Assembly: GCA_001557505.1 (NCBI GenBank)
Contig: LSAX01000001.1
Location: 3,782,001-3,846,000, forward strand
Reading direction: 5' to 3'
DNA length: 64,000 nt
DNA from: Reticulascus tulasneorum
Taxonomy: Eukaryota; Ascomycota; Sordariomycetes; Glomerellales; Reticulascaceae
Shown: positions 11,057-23,089 of the stretch, piece by piece
How positions within the stretch are numbered: the stretch's first letter is position 1
Layout of the letters: each line of letters begins with the position of its first letter
Notes under the pieces: model-generated
Database searches by the model: none
The model's input: only the letters and a program-made list of their open reading frames with translations
What the model was told of the DNA's origin: nothing
Made by a program: the position numbers and the translations under genes

Positions 11057-13433
11057 TCAAGTCCAAAGAATACATATACCGTCGGCGCCAGCACTCACAC
11101 ACCACGGCTCCTGAGGATGCCAGTCGACATCCATAACTCCCAGCTTGCTGACTACCTTGTGACCCTTCAATACCTTGACCGGGACGATCGTAGGGTTCTC
11201 CATCAAATCGCTAACCACTTTCCCATGGAAAATCTGGAGCGTCCCATCATCGCTTGCATCAGCGAACAGTGGCAACCCGCCGCGGTGGAACTTGACAGCC
11301 CTGATGGCTTCGGCGTGGAAGCGCATTGTCTTGAACGGCCGAGAAGAGAGGTCGAGGTCGTGCCACAGTAACCGTCTGTCGTATGATCCGACTATCAGAT
11401 TGTCACCACCGGGATGCACATCAAGCGATGAAATCCAGCGTGCGCCTGGTTGTATGACTTTGACAAGTTCCTGTCTCTGGAGATCGTAGCACCGTATCAT
11501 TCGCTGTGTAGCCACAAAGAAGAGTGGTCTTGAAGGGTGGAACTGCGCCGTCTGGGCCAAGCCTGGTAATTTTCTGAAAGGAATCTGAGTCAGATGCTTT
11601 GAGAGGGTGTGTATAGCCACTGAGCTTCTTTGGCCGGTAGGTGACACAGAGCAAAAGAAATCTCCTCGTCGATGCCAATTTAGAACCTTTACGTTGGATC
11701 TCACTGTGGCTTTCAGGAGAACGCCCAGTTCCTCTAACCGAGATCCTGGCCGCGACCATTTCGCAGGTGGTTCTTTCTTGATTTCAGTCGCCGCTGTATG
11801 GGTCCCATTTGTCGCGTAGCCGAAGCCAGCATCAACTACATCGCGGCTAGCCTTGTCAATCCCGTCCGCGCCCCGAGGAGGAACGATGATGTAGATATCC
11901 TCTCCTGCGGCTGCCGCAAGTATGAAGGTCTCCTTGGTAGGGCGCCATCGAACTACGTTGACGGCTTCGTCGCTGCTGATTTTGGCAATCCATTCTTGGC
12001 GTCCTGTTCTTAGATGCCATAGCCGCACTGTGCCGTCATCACCCCCGCTAGCCAGCCACTCACCATCAGGGCTTATGGCTGCTGACCGCACGCGGCCATC
12101 ATGACCGCGGAAAACGGTCTGACACGTAGTTGGGAAGGGTCTGAGTTCTTCTGGACGGGGCAGTTTTGGAAGCAGGGATGCTGGATCGATGTTGAGCCGG
12201 TTTTTGCGTATGCGAGGAGCCAGGTACAGATCTAGGCATCGCTCGAACCTTTCTTTGACGAATTCGCCATATCCAGGGACTTTCCGCAGCGAATCAAACT
12301 TGGCAGGCAGATACTCCTTTTTTCTTTCTTCGGGGTCCGTCTTTTCCCACTCCTCTCTTTCGGCATCGGTAGGGACATACTCAGCAGGTGGGTTGTAGCT
12401 GAGGTCGTAGCCAGGAGGTGGAAGTTTGGGAGCTGCAATGGTCATGATGTGTGGTGGCTTGGCTTCCTCATTTTGCCAGATGTCGTAATACGCCTCTTCT
12501 TTCTCCTCTTCCTCCCTCTCCTTTTCCTCTGGAGGCTTGTAAGGCAATATGCGCCCTTCCTTGATGGCCCGCACAAGCTTCGCTATTCGCTTAGCCTCGT
12601 GCTTGGAGGGTACAAAACGGCGTTTTGGCTCAGGGGCTGCGCTGAGTGGCATCTTTTCCTCGATACTGGTGAAGTACTCGACCATGTCCTGCGATTTGTA
12701 AGCGTTGACAAACTCTAATAGGGGTTAATTACGGATGGCAACCTACAGGATAGGGATCGTATCCTTCTTCAGGGACCTCGTTCATCTGTACGCGGCGCAA
12801 CAGCTCCAGCTCATCCTGGCTCAATTTGAGAGGCTTCCCTGTAGCCGGATCCGTGAGCCCCGTCCAGCCCTTCGGGACCTCGATGCTGTCAAGCAGTGCA
12901 TCCAGGGCTTCGCCTGTTGCTGGGCGCAAGATCCGCTTGCCATTGATGTCATATCCGATATGAGGGTACGAGTCATAAAAGGATAAGGGTATATCACCAA
13001 TGGTGTTGGCAGGCTCTTGAGCATCCGTATCGTCAGAGTCATAGACAGGGTCAATCTCGTCGTACTCGTATCGCACGTTGCCGTTGGCATCTGTGACTAC
13101 CCTGTAGTTGGGTTGGTCATCATCGTCGTCGTCCACGGTCATCCCATTCACGGCATCTTGGCTGTGTATGGTAGATTTGAGCCGCAGCAACAGGTCGTCC
13201 TCGCCGTCTGAGGGTATGTCATCGCTAAGGACGCCTTCCTCGTCGTCCTCGGCGACATTCTCGTCTTCATCATCCACATCCGGGTCGTCTTCCGAGTCGG
13301 TGCTGTCATACTGCGAACCGTCCTCGCTCTGTGACAAGACGCCTTCCAATTCAGCTCCCCCAAACCCATCGTCATCAGATTCCGCGCCCGATAGCGGTTC
13401 TTTCCGCTTTCTGGGAGCCTGTGTTGACGCCAT
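11057..13433 (-). CDS. ERB1: Ribosome biogenesis protein ERB1 (BOP1 homologue)
   Basis: Exons 13433-12747 and 12688-11057 (minus) give 772 aa, the usual length. The N-terminus is strongly acidic (runs of Asp/Glu within residues 15-105). The BOP1NT region follows ([16 protein letters not shown] across the splice, then [20 protein letters not shown]). The C-terminal half is a WD40 propeller ([30 protein letters not shown]; final repeat ending CILWT). Known role: with NOP7 and YTM1 it forms the PeBoW complex in the nucleolus, needed for 27S pre-rRNA processing and 60S subunit assembly. The single 58-bp intron lies exactly inside the conserved YDPYP/DMVEYF segment, which fixes both splice sites. 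Assignment is secure. Confidence 0.97.
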
Positions 13434-14364
13434 TGAGGTGGTTGAAAAGCTATTTTTGGATTATTGCGATGCAGCTTTTGCGACCACGAACTTTTGGTTC
13501 TAGTTTTTTTTTTTCTGCCACCTTAATACCGAGAGGTCTCGGGACGGATTGAAAGACACACCGCCTTTAGCGGGGTTCCCCGAGCCGAACCCACCCTAGC
13601 CACTGTAATTGTGGCGCCCCTCTACCCTATAGCATCGCATGTTCTAGGGCACCTTCCAGAAGGAGTGGGTTCTGAGGCGCCCTATCGAAGCAATGCTGCC
13701 GGCGCCACAGGCCGCAGTGGCTCGTCACCTGGACGTTATGGCGCCCTTTGGCTTTGATTTGACCCGTGATAACCTTTCAGCTCTTCGCACTGCATACCCC
13801 AAAACAAGTAACCGGGCTTGCTTCTTCGCTGAGAGACTAAATTACGTTGGGCCAACTGAAGCAGTGCAACGTATCATGAACCTATTTTTGCAGCCTTGCT
13901 TGGCAATCAAACCTCGACCATGTTTTCCGGCCTGTGACTCAAATGAGTAGATACACACATACATATGTACACGTCTCTATTTCGCTAGGAACATTATACG
14001 AGTTACACATCAGGGAACTGATGGGCCAAGTGCTGCCTCTAGACCAATTGAATCTTATCATTCGGAATCCTTCGCACCCTGATAATAAAGCCCTTTCGTG
14101 ATACTCCAATCAAACTTCGGCCTAAAACGTTGCCTTAGCAGGCATAATAATATATGCAGGTCTAGGGCCACGGGGGGTAGCGCTGACGACTCCATCCTTC
14201 GGGCTGCATGCCCAGCAACCATCTTTACTCCCCGCTCTCATCTCCTTAGCTCGTGGCGGTATCCTAGTTTCCTCATCAGCTTTCAGCATCGGTCAAGCCA
14301 AGTGGCTGTTGAACTTTACCGTCGTTGCAATAAAGACAGCCTCAGTGCCACGACTCCCGACAAC
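13434..14364. other. 931-bp divergent intergenic region
   Basis: Shared upstream DNA of ERB1 (-) and the Zn2Cys6 gene (+). An 85-aa ORF at 13693-13950 has no recognisable feature. A pyrimidine run (TTTTTTTTTTTC near 13505) sits next to the ERB1 start. Confidence 0.5.
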
Positions 14365-15908
14365 ATGGAACCTCTGAGTAATCACGATAGCCTCTCACCC
14401 TCACACCCAGCGTCGGATCCGACTACAGTTCCAGCCTCTGCTCCGGTAAACACTGACCTTGACGACACGTCTGCCGCTGCACCTGATAGCCCAACCATGG
14501 CTCAATCAAAGAATCAAAAGAAGCAAAACGACGAAGTTGTGAAGCACCGGGCATGCGACGAATGCCGTATGTACCCCTTTCATTGTATCCTTTCACGCCG
14601 TAGTCTCACCTAGTCGACGCAGGATCGAGAAAACTTGCCTGCTCCAAGGAGCCTAATGGCTGCTCTCGATGTCGCAAAGAAGGCCTCAAGTGCCACTACT
14701 CGCCGCAGAAGCCAATGGGCCGACCGCGAAAGCGACGGCACACGGACGAATATGAAGAGAGGACGGCCAGGCAGCAAGATGGCCCACTTGCTCCCCAGCC
14801 GACAGTCTCCTTGGATACCAATTTCTCCTTCCTGGACACCGACGTTTCCAATCTTGACTACCTGGATCTTCTCTCGCCATTGGATGGCGCGCCGCCGTCA
14901 ACTCTTCCCCCAGAGCTGGCGAGCCTAACGGCAGCACATCACCAGCCACAGTTTCCTCCTGACCTGCAGTTCGGCCAGTTCAACGGGCTTGACGGAGGTG
15001 ACGTCCTGGGAGGGATCCACTTCGACGAATGTGATTCTGCCGATGAGGAGATGACCAAGACCCTCAACCAGAGCATATCCGAATATCTCACGCACCAGGT
15101 GCCGGAGCAGGTGCCGGAGTCGGTGCCCGGTCTCTCCCCAAACTCAGGCAATACGCCAGAGTCAGAGCTAGCCCCGAGTCCGAGGTCGTTCGCCAACATC
15201 TCGTGTCCGTGTCTTTCACAAATGTACCTCGCTCTTGACGCCCTCGGGAACCTCCCAGAAGACATCAGCGCTGCCATGTGCACTGCCCGAACCGCGGCAA
15301 GGGTGGCGCACGACGTCGTCCACTGTCAGTATTGCAGTCTTCCTCTGGTGCACGACCCTACGTTAGCCCCGTCAATGCAGGCTTTCCAAAACATGATGAT
15401 GCTCGGTGCCCTCATTCCTGCCACGGCCAACTGCTACGCAAGGATTCTCGAGATGATCGATATCGTAGCAGCAGAGGCCAGAAAGGATGGGCGCATGCTC
15501 ACATTCCGCTTCCAAGACTACGGTGGTCTGTGGGGGGAGCTGTACAGACAAGAGAATGCATGCGGGGTGATCCTGGCCTACAACAACAAGGAGTATAATC
15601 CTGACGGATGGAGGCAAACTATCCGGGCATTGCTGAGAATTGACATTTACGGCTTCAATGTCCCCAGGCCGGCGGGCACAAGCCTACTAGACGAAGTGCA
15701 CCACCTTGGCCTCCGAGACGTCATCAACGAGCTCGAAGAGCGATCAAGGATACGCCATGAGAAGGTTGACCAGATGATCGAATCCGGACACCCCATGAGT
15801 ACACATAACCATTTCATATCGCCGCCAGACAATAGCAAGGAGAACCGAAATTGCCTCAGGATTATAGAGTTCGCGAGAAATGCGCTGGACAAGCTGGTTA
15901 TTGCCTAG
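14365..15908 (+). CDS. Zn2Cys6 transcription factor, AflR-like C-terminal region
   Basis: Exons 14365-14566 and 14623-15908 give 495 aa. The binuclear zinc cluster starts at Cys-64 and spans the intron: CDECRSRKLAC then CSRCRKEGLKC, spacing C-x2-C-x6-C...C-x2-C-x6-C, followed by a basic nuclear-localisation-like segment (PMGRPRKRR). The Ser/Pro-rich N-terminus is probably disordered. The C-terminal half, with CPCLSQMYLALDALGNLP and an ARTAARVAHDVVHCQYC segment, resembles the aflatoxin-regulator type C-terminal domain; I hold this comparison as tentative. Role: sequence-specific DNA-binding regulator in the nucleus. Neighbours are housekeeping or membrane genes, with no polyketide synthase, peptide synthetase or tailoring enzyme nearby, so the context does not point to cluster control. 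The start was chosen as an in-frame ATG after a stretch of leader-like sequence; an earlier in-frame start is possible. Confidence 0.9.
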
Positions 15909-17186
15909 ACGCACCAGGAGCAGTCTTACAAACCTAGACGTAAAGACGATTCGGCAGCACACGAAGCTGATGGCAAAGGCCTACAGGCGCAAAACGGACT
16001 TTTGAAATACATATGGGATAGGGTTAACGGCGAGATTGGTGCGGTTGGCGATTTCTTCTTTTTGGGTCGGGAACGGATATCCAGTACCAAGTTGACGGTA
16101 AAAAGTGTGATGGGGAAAATAGATATTCTACTCTATTCTATGATCGATTTTCAAGCTAAATAGGCCGTTCACACGGTAACTTCTCATATAACGTGATAGA
16201 AGAATTCCACCCTTTTTTTTCTTTCTTTAGTGATGCCGATTCTTTGACGTGAAGGTCTGAAGATGTTGTAACCTTGCAGACAAACTCGATTGCCCCCGTC
16301 CCATAATTCTCCCACATCCCCCTTATCGTCCAACCCGGGACTGCCAGAATACATAGGTGGCGTATCGGACGTGACTCGCGAGCAGGTACATAGAAGGGTA
16401 GCTGCGGTCATACACTACTGCAAGCCAGGCAGTTTTTTTTTCTTCGGCGCTGATGGCATGACAGGTCTACCTCGTCCTCGGATGGCTTCTCGACCGACTA
16501 ATCAATCTCACTTTGCTCACCGCCCCCCTGAAAGCGAATCGATCGAAGAATGCAGCAAGGCAGCTAGTAGGGCTGAGACAACCTTTTTTCTTGCTTTCTA
16601 GCAGGGGACTGTTAGCGACGACTGTGGGCACTTGGGGCACCCTGGCAGCACCACCTGGTACCTTTAGTGGGTTGTGACGGATAATAGAATGGGCATGAAG
16701 ACTGGAGCCTGCGCCCCCTGAAACGGGGCATTTTTAGGGGATGGACGGATGCCGCTAACTCCTTCCACGGAGCCGCGGAAGCTCATTAGGCTGCTACGGG
16801 TGTCCCAGCAAATGTCCTTAGGAGAAAGTATGTATTTAACCTATGTACGTAGGTGCCTGCACACCTTGTGACACTACTCCGCCTTGGGATGTATGTACAC
16901 TAGGTAGACCATGGGAACGTGACAGCATCATCGACGGAGTCCCATTTCTTTCCCACATTCTCCTACTGAGACACCTATCGCCGTGTTTTCGCCCGTCTCC
17001 TTTATTTTCGTGTTTCCTCTTTGCTTTTCTTCTTTTGGACATATAGCTTTCGCATTCATTTTACTATCGCCTAGGAGGACAAACCAGCGTCGGGGAATTA
17101 TATATCTACGACAAGCCCCTTGCCCTCTGCCAGTCCTCGCCTTCTCAGGAGCCTCCTCGAGGAATCTCCCTCGACCGCTCCGCCTA
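15909..17186. other. 1.3-kb intergenic region
   Basis: 3' UTR of the Zn2Cys6 gene and promoter/leader of the membrane protein at 17187. Open reading continues upstream of 17187 in frame to about 16983 but reads like leader (pyrimidine-rich), without an ATG in good context. No other gene was seen. Confidence 0.45.
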
Positions 17187-18417
17187 ATGGCCCCTCCGCC
17201 AGCCTTCCACATAGAAACCATCGATCCAGACGCTTCGCCCACACTGGCACTTGCGATAGCAACCATGTCCGGCCTCGCCTCCATCGGCCTCGATATGCCG
17301 ACGCCGACGGAGACACTTGGGGCCGCAATCGCCACCATCTCTGGGGCCTTCAAGCCAGGACCGACGGGGCATAGTCCAGATAAAGGCGACGACTCGGGGG
17401 GTGGCACTGGGGACTGCAGTCTGCTGGGGTCTTTTGCTCTGATTGTGCAGCTGGCGCTTGGCGTTCTGGCCCTGTCGTCGCTGGTGTTCAAGAGGTGGAG
17501 GGAACGGCCTCAACGGCCGCTGAAGATCTGGTTCTTCGATGCGTCGAAGCAGGTCTTTGGGTCGGTACTGGTGCATATGGCGAATGTCTTCATGTCCATG
17601 TTGACGTCGGGCCGCTTCTCGATCAAGTTGGAGCCCGCGGCTGTCCAAAATGTGAGGAGGTTGATGGCTCGAGGGGAGGATGACTATACCCCCAACCCGT
17701 GCTCATTCTACTTGTTAAATCTAGCTATTGATGTGAGAAAGCCCCCATGATACTAACCTTTGGACGAGTTGACTAACATTTATACCCCAGACTACCGTCG
17801 GCATCCCGATCCTCATTATCCTCCTCAAAATCTTCACCAGTGCTGTCTCTTATACCCCTCTTGGCAACCCACCAGAGTCGATACAGTCTGGAAACTACGG
17901 AAGCCCTCCGCGCGCGTGGTGGTGGCTGAAACAGTCAGTCATATACTTTTGTGGCCTCTTCGGCATGAAAATCTGCGTCCTTATAATCTTCCTCCTCATG
18001 CCCTGGATCTCCCGCGTCGGCGACTGGGCCCTGCGGTGGACCGAAGGCAACGAGCAATTGCAGATCGTCTTCGTCATGATGCTCTTCCCGCTCATCATGA
18101 ACGCCCTGCAATACTACATCATCGACTCCTTCATCAAACAGAAGCAACCCGACCACGAGCCGATACCAGAGGAGGATCCGGATTGGGCAACCGGGAATGC
18201 CGGCAACATCTATGACGACGGCCTGGCATCCGACATCGAGGATGACCTGAGCTCGAACGACGGAGACAGCCTCCGGTTGCAGAAGGCGAAGCTGGCGAAC
18301 GACGGCGAGTATAACCCTGATATTGATGGCGATGTGCACACGGTCGTCGGGAGCAGTTCGAGCCACCGCGAGGATACGGGGAAGATCCTGCCCAAGGAGC
18401 TTTTCCCCAAGGAATAG
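17187..18417 (+). CDS. STIMATE/YPL162C-type multispanning membrane protein
   Basis: Exons 17187-17732 and 17791-18417 give 390 aa. Residues 80-105 form a hydrophobic helix (LGSFALIVQLALGVLALSSL) followed by KRWRERPQRPLKIWFFDASKQ and HMANVFMSML, a signature of the STIMATE family (yeast YPL162C vacuolar membrane protein; human TMEM110). Further membrane segments are TTVGIPILIILLKIFTSAV, SVIYFCGLFGMKICVLIIFLLM and IVFVMMLFPLIMNALQYYII. The C-terminal tail is acidic and probably cytosolic. Known: human STIMATE acts at ER-plasma-membrane junctions in calcium entry, while the fungal proteins are annotated as vacuolar membrane proteins of unclear function. The start is the first ATG in the conserved region; the splice is fixed by NLAID/TTVGIP. 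Family certain, role uncertain. Confidence 0.9.
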
Positions 18418-19522
18418 TCTGGAAAGGAGAATCGGGATTGGGCTATCTTGGTGGCTATCTGTGTGCAGGACGCAAGTAAGGGCTGTAATACCATAGCGAA
18501 GGTTTCCTAAGACTAATGTATAAACTCGGGAGTGCGTGGGTCATGGCGGCAAGACTCAACATGCACATTTTTACATTTTTGGGTTTATCATGGGAGAAAT
18601 TATATATCCATTCCCATTTGGAGTTTTTCATCTATCATCTTGCGCGTTGGCCCTCAGTGACCCCCTGCAGTAGTGAACCTGTGATGAAGAGCGACCATAC
18701 TGCCTTATGAAACGCATCCCAGGTCGACTCGTCTTTGCGAATGTCTTTCCCCACCTTCGTCATTGATCACGCCGAGGCCGGGCTAAAGGAAGTTGCCCGC
18801 CTCTGTAGACATCCAAGCCCGTAAAGTCGATTGGCTGTGTGATAATCTTCACTTCCCTAGGCTTGCTAAAATGGCCGTATGAGAACCGTCGACTATTCCG
18901 TCGACTAGTTTGAATAAAGGCGTGATAAGAACAACCACAAGGAACAATGGTAGCAGATTTCAATAGCCAATTGATTGTATTCCTAACATACCGGACGCAG
19001 GACATCTAATTTTGCCCATATGCTATCCGTCTTCGGGGTATTACCTCTCGTCCTCCGTTCAGAGCCCTTCTACCCAACGACCCAACGACCCACGCCCATA
19101 AATATAACTTCCACAGAAAGCAGTACACCAAATGTTGCGGTCAACGATGCCAGCCCGCCGGCCTATCAGTAAAAATGATAACAAAGACGCCTTGGGAAAC
19201 TTCGGCGAAAACTGCAAGGCCCGATGACCTTCAGCCACCAGGAAGTGAAGATGAACATAACAAAACACCACCGGAACATCCGTATATACAGAAGAAAGCA
19301 GTACATTGAGCCGTGCCACAGGAATGAAATGAAAAATGACAGTGTGCGCCATCGGTAGAATCGACTGCCTTGTTGTGACATGTTTGCATTCACCAAACTC
19401 CGTTACCCAGACGTATTTTCCACAGGCATACAATGCATATGGTTTGCCCGACACCAAGAGAAGAACGCCGTCTAGTGGCCGCAATGTAAGTTCGCTCATC
19501 GCCGCTAACTCGCCACGAAGGA
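18418..19522. other. 1.1-kb convergent intergenic region
   Basis: 3' UTRs of the STIMATE-type gene (+) and the fibroin-like gene (-). ORFs within it (for example 19059-19499 minus) have no recognisable motif. Confidence 0.45.
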
Positions 19523-20994
19523 CTATACGCCACTCCAGCCCTGTTGTGCTGGCTGGTACGACTTGTATCCTGGGTAACCTCCCCCGCTGCTCTGCGGCGG
19601 TTGTTGGTCCTGGGGAGCAGCTCGGCGGTTATAGTTGTACTGTTGCGGGCGGCTGAGCCCAGATTCGAAATCGAAACCTCCGTTGCTTTGAAGGTTTGGA
19701 GACGATTGGTCATTGGAGTACTGCCGTTCTGCTGTACCGCGGGATGCTAGTGGACGGCTAGAATCTGACGAGTATTGGCGCTGTGGTGCCGGGGGATACT
19801 GGCGACCATATCCCCGATTAGAATACTGGTCCTGTTGCTCGTAGCCATAATCGGCTGGAGGGGCTGGAGAACGTCGATAACCGCCTGGACCAGAACTGGG
19901 CCCGCCACGAGGGGCTGGACGTCGCTGTTCACCTCCCATTCCATAGCCACCCTGTTCGTAACCATTGTCGTAGTCTGGTTGCGGAGAGCGTGATTGAGGA
20001 TATCCTCGGCCCGCTTGGTTTTGGCCATAACCGGCATTGTAATCCCCGTGTGGTGATCTTCTTCCAGGCCCAACTGCCATAGCTGCGGCACCGGCACCAT
20101 AACCTTGATCCACGGCGAGGTTCGACTGAGATTGACCATAGCCTGCATCACTGTAACCATAACCTTGGCCACTCGCAGCATATGGGTCCTGCGACGAAGC
20201 TGCCATGTATCCACTCGACGCTGCATGGGAAGGTTGCCCATAAGGTCCGGACGCTAGAGGACTAACGGAGCCAGACGAGGCACCAGCCATCAAGGGGACA
20301 TTCTGGCCACTTTGGCCTGCCTCCGGCTTCTTCAATTGCTCCAGTTCCATAGCATCGCCTTCCAGTGGAATCTTCTTGGATCCCGCGGTCTCCCAGCTTG
20401 GCATCGCCGGCAGAGCATCTGCGTCGGCTGCAGTCGACTTTTTGCTGACCTCGAATTCGGCGTATTGCGGTGGAGCAGGGGCCGCAGCGGGGGCCAAGGA
20501 CCTGGAGGCGATTGCCGGCGCATGCATCGGGTCGTGTGATTTGTAGCCTTGGTTCTTCGGTATGTATGGTTCGTCGAGATACTTGTGAGGCGTGCCTCTG
20601 GGTGTATCGCACATGCCGCAGCAGTTGCCGCAGCACTTTAGACAGTAGCAGCACTGACAACAGCACGACACGCCACAGCAGGCACATCGAGCTATACACC
20701 AGATTATGGAGAAGATGATGAGGCCCCCGACGACGATGACGGCAATTACTGGCCACCTGTGCGACTGCGTTAGCACTCAAGGCGAGCGGAATGAGACGCG
20801 TGGCGAACATACTTGCAAAAGTTCACTTTCATGCAATTGTCCCAGCTCGAGAAGGCTGTCCTGACGTCGTCCACCTGCCCCTTCGCATCGCTGATGACAT
20901 CCCGGCTCTGTAAACTCGAGTGTATGCTGCCCATCACAGATCCCCATACCCCTCCCCGCAAACTCCTCGCCATGGAGACATCGACGGAAGGCAT
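19523..20994 (-). CDS. Fibroin-like single-pass membrane protein with cysteine cluster and Gly/Tyr/Gln-rich tail
   Basis: Exons 20994-20813 and 20756-19523 (minus) give 471 aa. The first 60 residues include SVMGSIHSSLQSRDVISDAK and a WDNCMKVNFCKWPV segment, followed by one membrane helix (VIAVIVVGGLIIFSIIWCIA). Directly after the helix is an extreme cysteine cluster (ARCACCGVSCCCQCCYCLK and on to CGMC), a likely palmitoylation site. The remaining 370 residues are low complexity: Pro/Ala-rich, then GYGYSDAGYGQSQ-type and PQPDYDNGYEQGGYG-type repeats rich in Gly, Tyr, Gln and Arg. Fungal genomes annotate such proteins as fibroin-3 related; the function is unknown. The 56-bp intron is fixed by the continuous CKWPVIAV reading. 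The tail composition is that of phase-separating or prion-like segments, which is inference. Confidence 0.85.
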
Positions 20995-22978
20995 CTTGGT
21001 TCCGGATCTACCTTCCTCCTAACAAAACAACAAAAAGAAATAGGATGGAGCTGCGAGTAACAGACCCACAAACGAGGTTGTGATGATCGTGGTCTCTAGA
21101 GAAATTAAGGTTGTGGGAGGAGAAAAGGCTATAGCTCCATTCTCAAGTTGCTTTTACCAGTCGTGTGTGATCGTCAGAAGGGAGATCCTCCGTGCATTCA
21201 AAGCCAGTAGAGGCGTGTCGCTTGTGTTCTGGTTCTCGGGTTGCGCAGTGTAACCGGTGGGTTTCACGATATCGAAACGGGAAGATGGTTAGTGGTTGGA
21301 AGGAAAGGCCGACACAGCACACGGTAGAGAAAGGCTGGCGTCTAGGTAAGGTAGTCAAGTGAAGGACTCGAGTTGTCGGAATGGAGAGGAGAATCGTCGT
21401 CACGAATTGTCGAAGAGGTCGCCCCCCTTGAGGATCCGGCTGGTCTAGGCACGAGTATTTGGTCGTCCAAGAATCAGCGAATGGAAGTGGCGGATTGCGC
21501 AAACGGCAATGAAAGCACAGGGCCTGTCGTCTCAAATGGGGGTGCGTGAAACTGGGCAGTGCATCCGGTAAGCACCACACCAAAGGAGGATGAACCCGAA
21601 AATAGGGTCGCCGTAGCCAACGAAACGGCTCTTCCTTGTCTTGGAATCGACCTCGAGCGGGTTCCCACCTGACCAGCAGAACACGAAGATCGAAGATCCT
21701 AGCAAAACAGCCTGAAAGCGTGCTGCAAAACCAGAGATCAGAAATGGTGCGGTGATATCATAGCCCTGCGGCGAAGGTGGTGTAGAGGAACGACTTCGGT
21801 TTCCTTGTTTCGTGACAATGCGAGAGACGCACGCAGTCTACCACCTTAATACGTAGTAAAGGATTTTTAGGAGATCGGATGAGAAGAGACAGAAAAGGGA
21901 GAGAGAGCACGGATGCGGCGCCCCCGTCGCAGAGGGAAAAGGAATGATACAGGGAGCGCTGAGGTGAACGCGGGTTCCCTGGACGAGAAAGCTGAGGTGA
22001 AATCTGTCCGGGGAGCGATGATTTGAGAAAACGCAGGCGGTACGGAGTACATGCCTACCAAGCACACGTACGAATGAGTATCTGACGACAACCTGCGACG
22101 AGATGAATTGCGATCGGGCCTCCGAATTCCCCTGTAGAGACGAACTTCCTTCAGGGGAGGGGGGGCGCTACATAATTAGGTGGGGCCAAAATTAATTGAG
22201 CGATGGACCCTGAGACCAGCTGCCGACTTATCTACGGAGGATCGGAATGCACTATCTCTTGGAAGAAGAACAAGAGAACAATGATAAAAAGAAAGACAGT
22301 AGGAAAGCTTATTCTTAAACCATCCACCTGGCTCGTTTCATTTTTTGTTTTCGAGATTTCTTTCTGGGAGCTCCGGCACCAGTGAAGCTGAAGATCGTCC
22401 CCCGACAATCGTGCTAAACCATAACGGCGTTGATAATTATAGCCAGGTATGTATGCTATTGAAGCTAAAATGGTTGCGGCCATGACGCCCTCTAGCATCT
22501 GCAATTTATTCCTTATCGAGGAGGTGAGATCGTATCTACACATGTAGGAGACTCGTATAAAAATTAAATAAAGCGGAACACGCTTTTGTCAGATGGGCAA
22601 TACGGACTGCGGAGTACTGCCCGCACAAAAGCAGTTCGTGGCATCTTGGCCTCCGCTGGACGGTTCCGCGGAGCCCATCTTCCCATAAGACCAAGCAAAG
22701 CCCGCCCTAATTACTGAGTGAGCTAAGACAAATTTTTTGATGCCTGTTCAGAGCTATATCCATGGGCTAATAAGCCTCAGCCACCAATTTGCTTATGGGT
22801 CGGAGAGGCGGAACTATTACAGGAGCTAGATCAGTTAATCAAGAACCATCTTTGTAATTCACCCGACTCGGTTTCCGCCTGTCTCTTGGATCCGAAGACC
22901 AAGCCTAATTGGGGGGGCAGAGCAATGAACCTTTAGTTTTAGTAAGGAATGCACAACGAAGTTTAGTGGGATTCCATT
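20995..22978. other. 2-kb intergenic region
   Basis: Upstream DNA of the fibroin-like gene (-) and downstream flank of the amidase. Several minus-strand ORFs (for example 21143-21583) lack family features or splice continuity. CT-rich runs suggest leader/promoter sequence. No RNA gene or mobile element was recognised. Confidence 0.45.
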
Positions 22979-23055
22979 CTAACAAGTGGCTGACCATTCT
23001 ACCAAGTGGCTGATCATTTCTACCAAGTGGCTGATCATTTCTACCAAGTGGCTGA
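22979..23055. repeat. Short tandem repeat, about 21-bp unit, 3.7 copies
   Basis: Units of the form CTACCAAGTGGCTGATCATTT repeat with spacings of 20, 21 and 21 bp (CAAGTGGC begins at 22983, 23003, 23024 and 23045). The first copy differs (AACAAGTGGCTGACCATT); the last is cut short. The array ends 34 bp beyond the amidase stop codon and so probably lies in that gene's 3' UTR. The TGATCA core is itself a palindrome. Confidence 0.9.
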
Positions 23056-23089
23056 AAGAAGAGAAGAATGGTGAGCGGGTCAAGCCCGA

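Noticed and set aside
14365..15908. Idea of a secondary-metabolite gene cluster around the Zn2Cys6 gene
   Set aside because: No backbone or tailoring enzyme lies on either side; neighbours are ERB1 and a STIMATE-type protein.
17187..17750. Longer start for the STIMATE-type gene reaching back to about 16983
   Set aside because: The added residues are hydrophobic/Phe-rich translation of a pyrimidine-rich leader and begin without a proper ATG.
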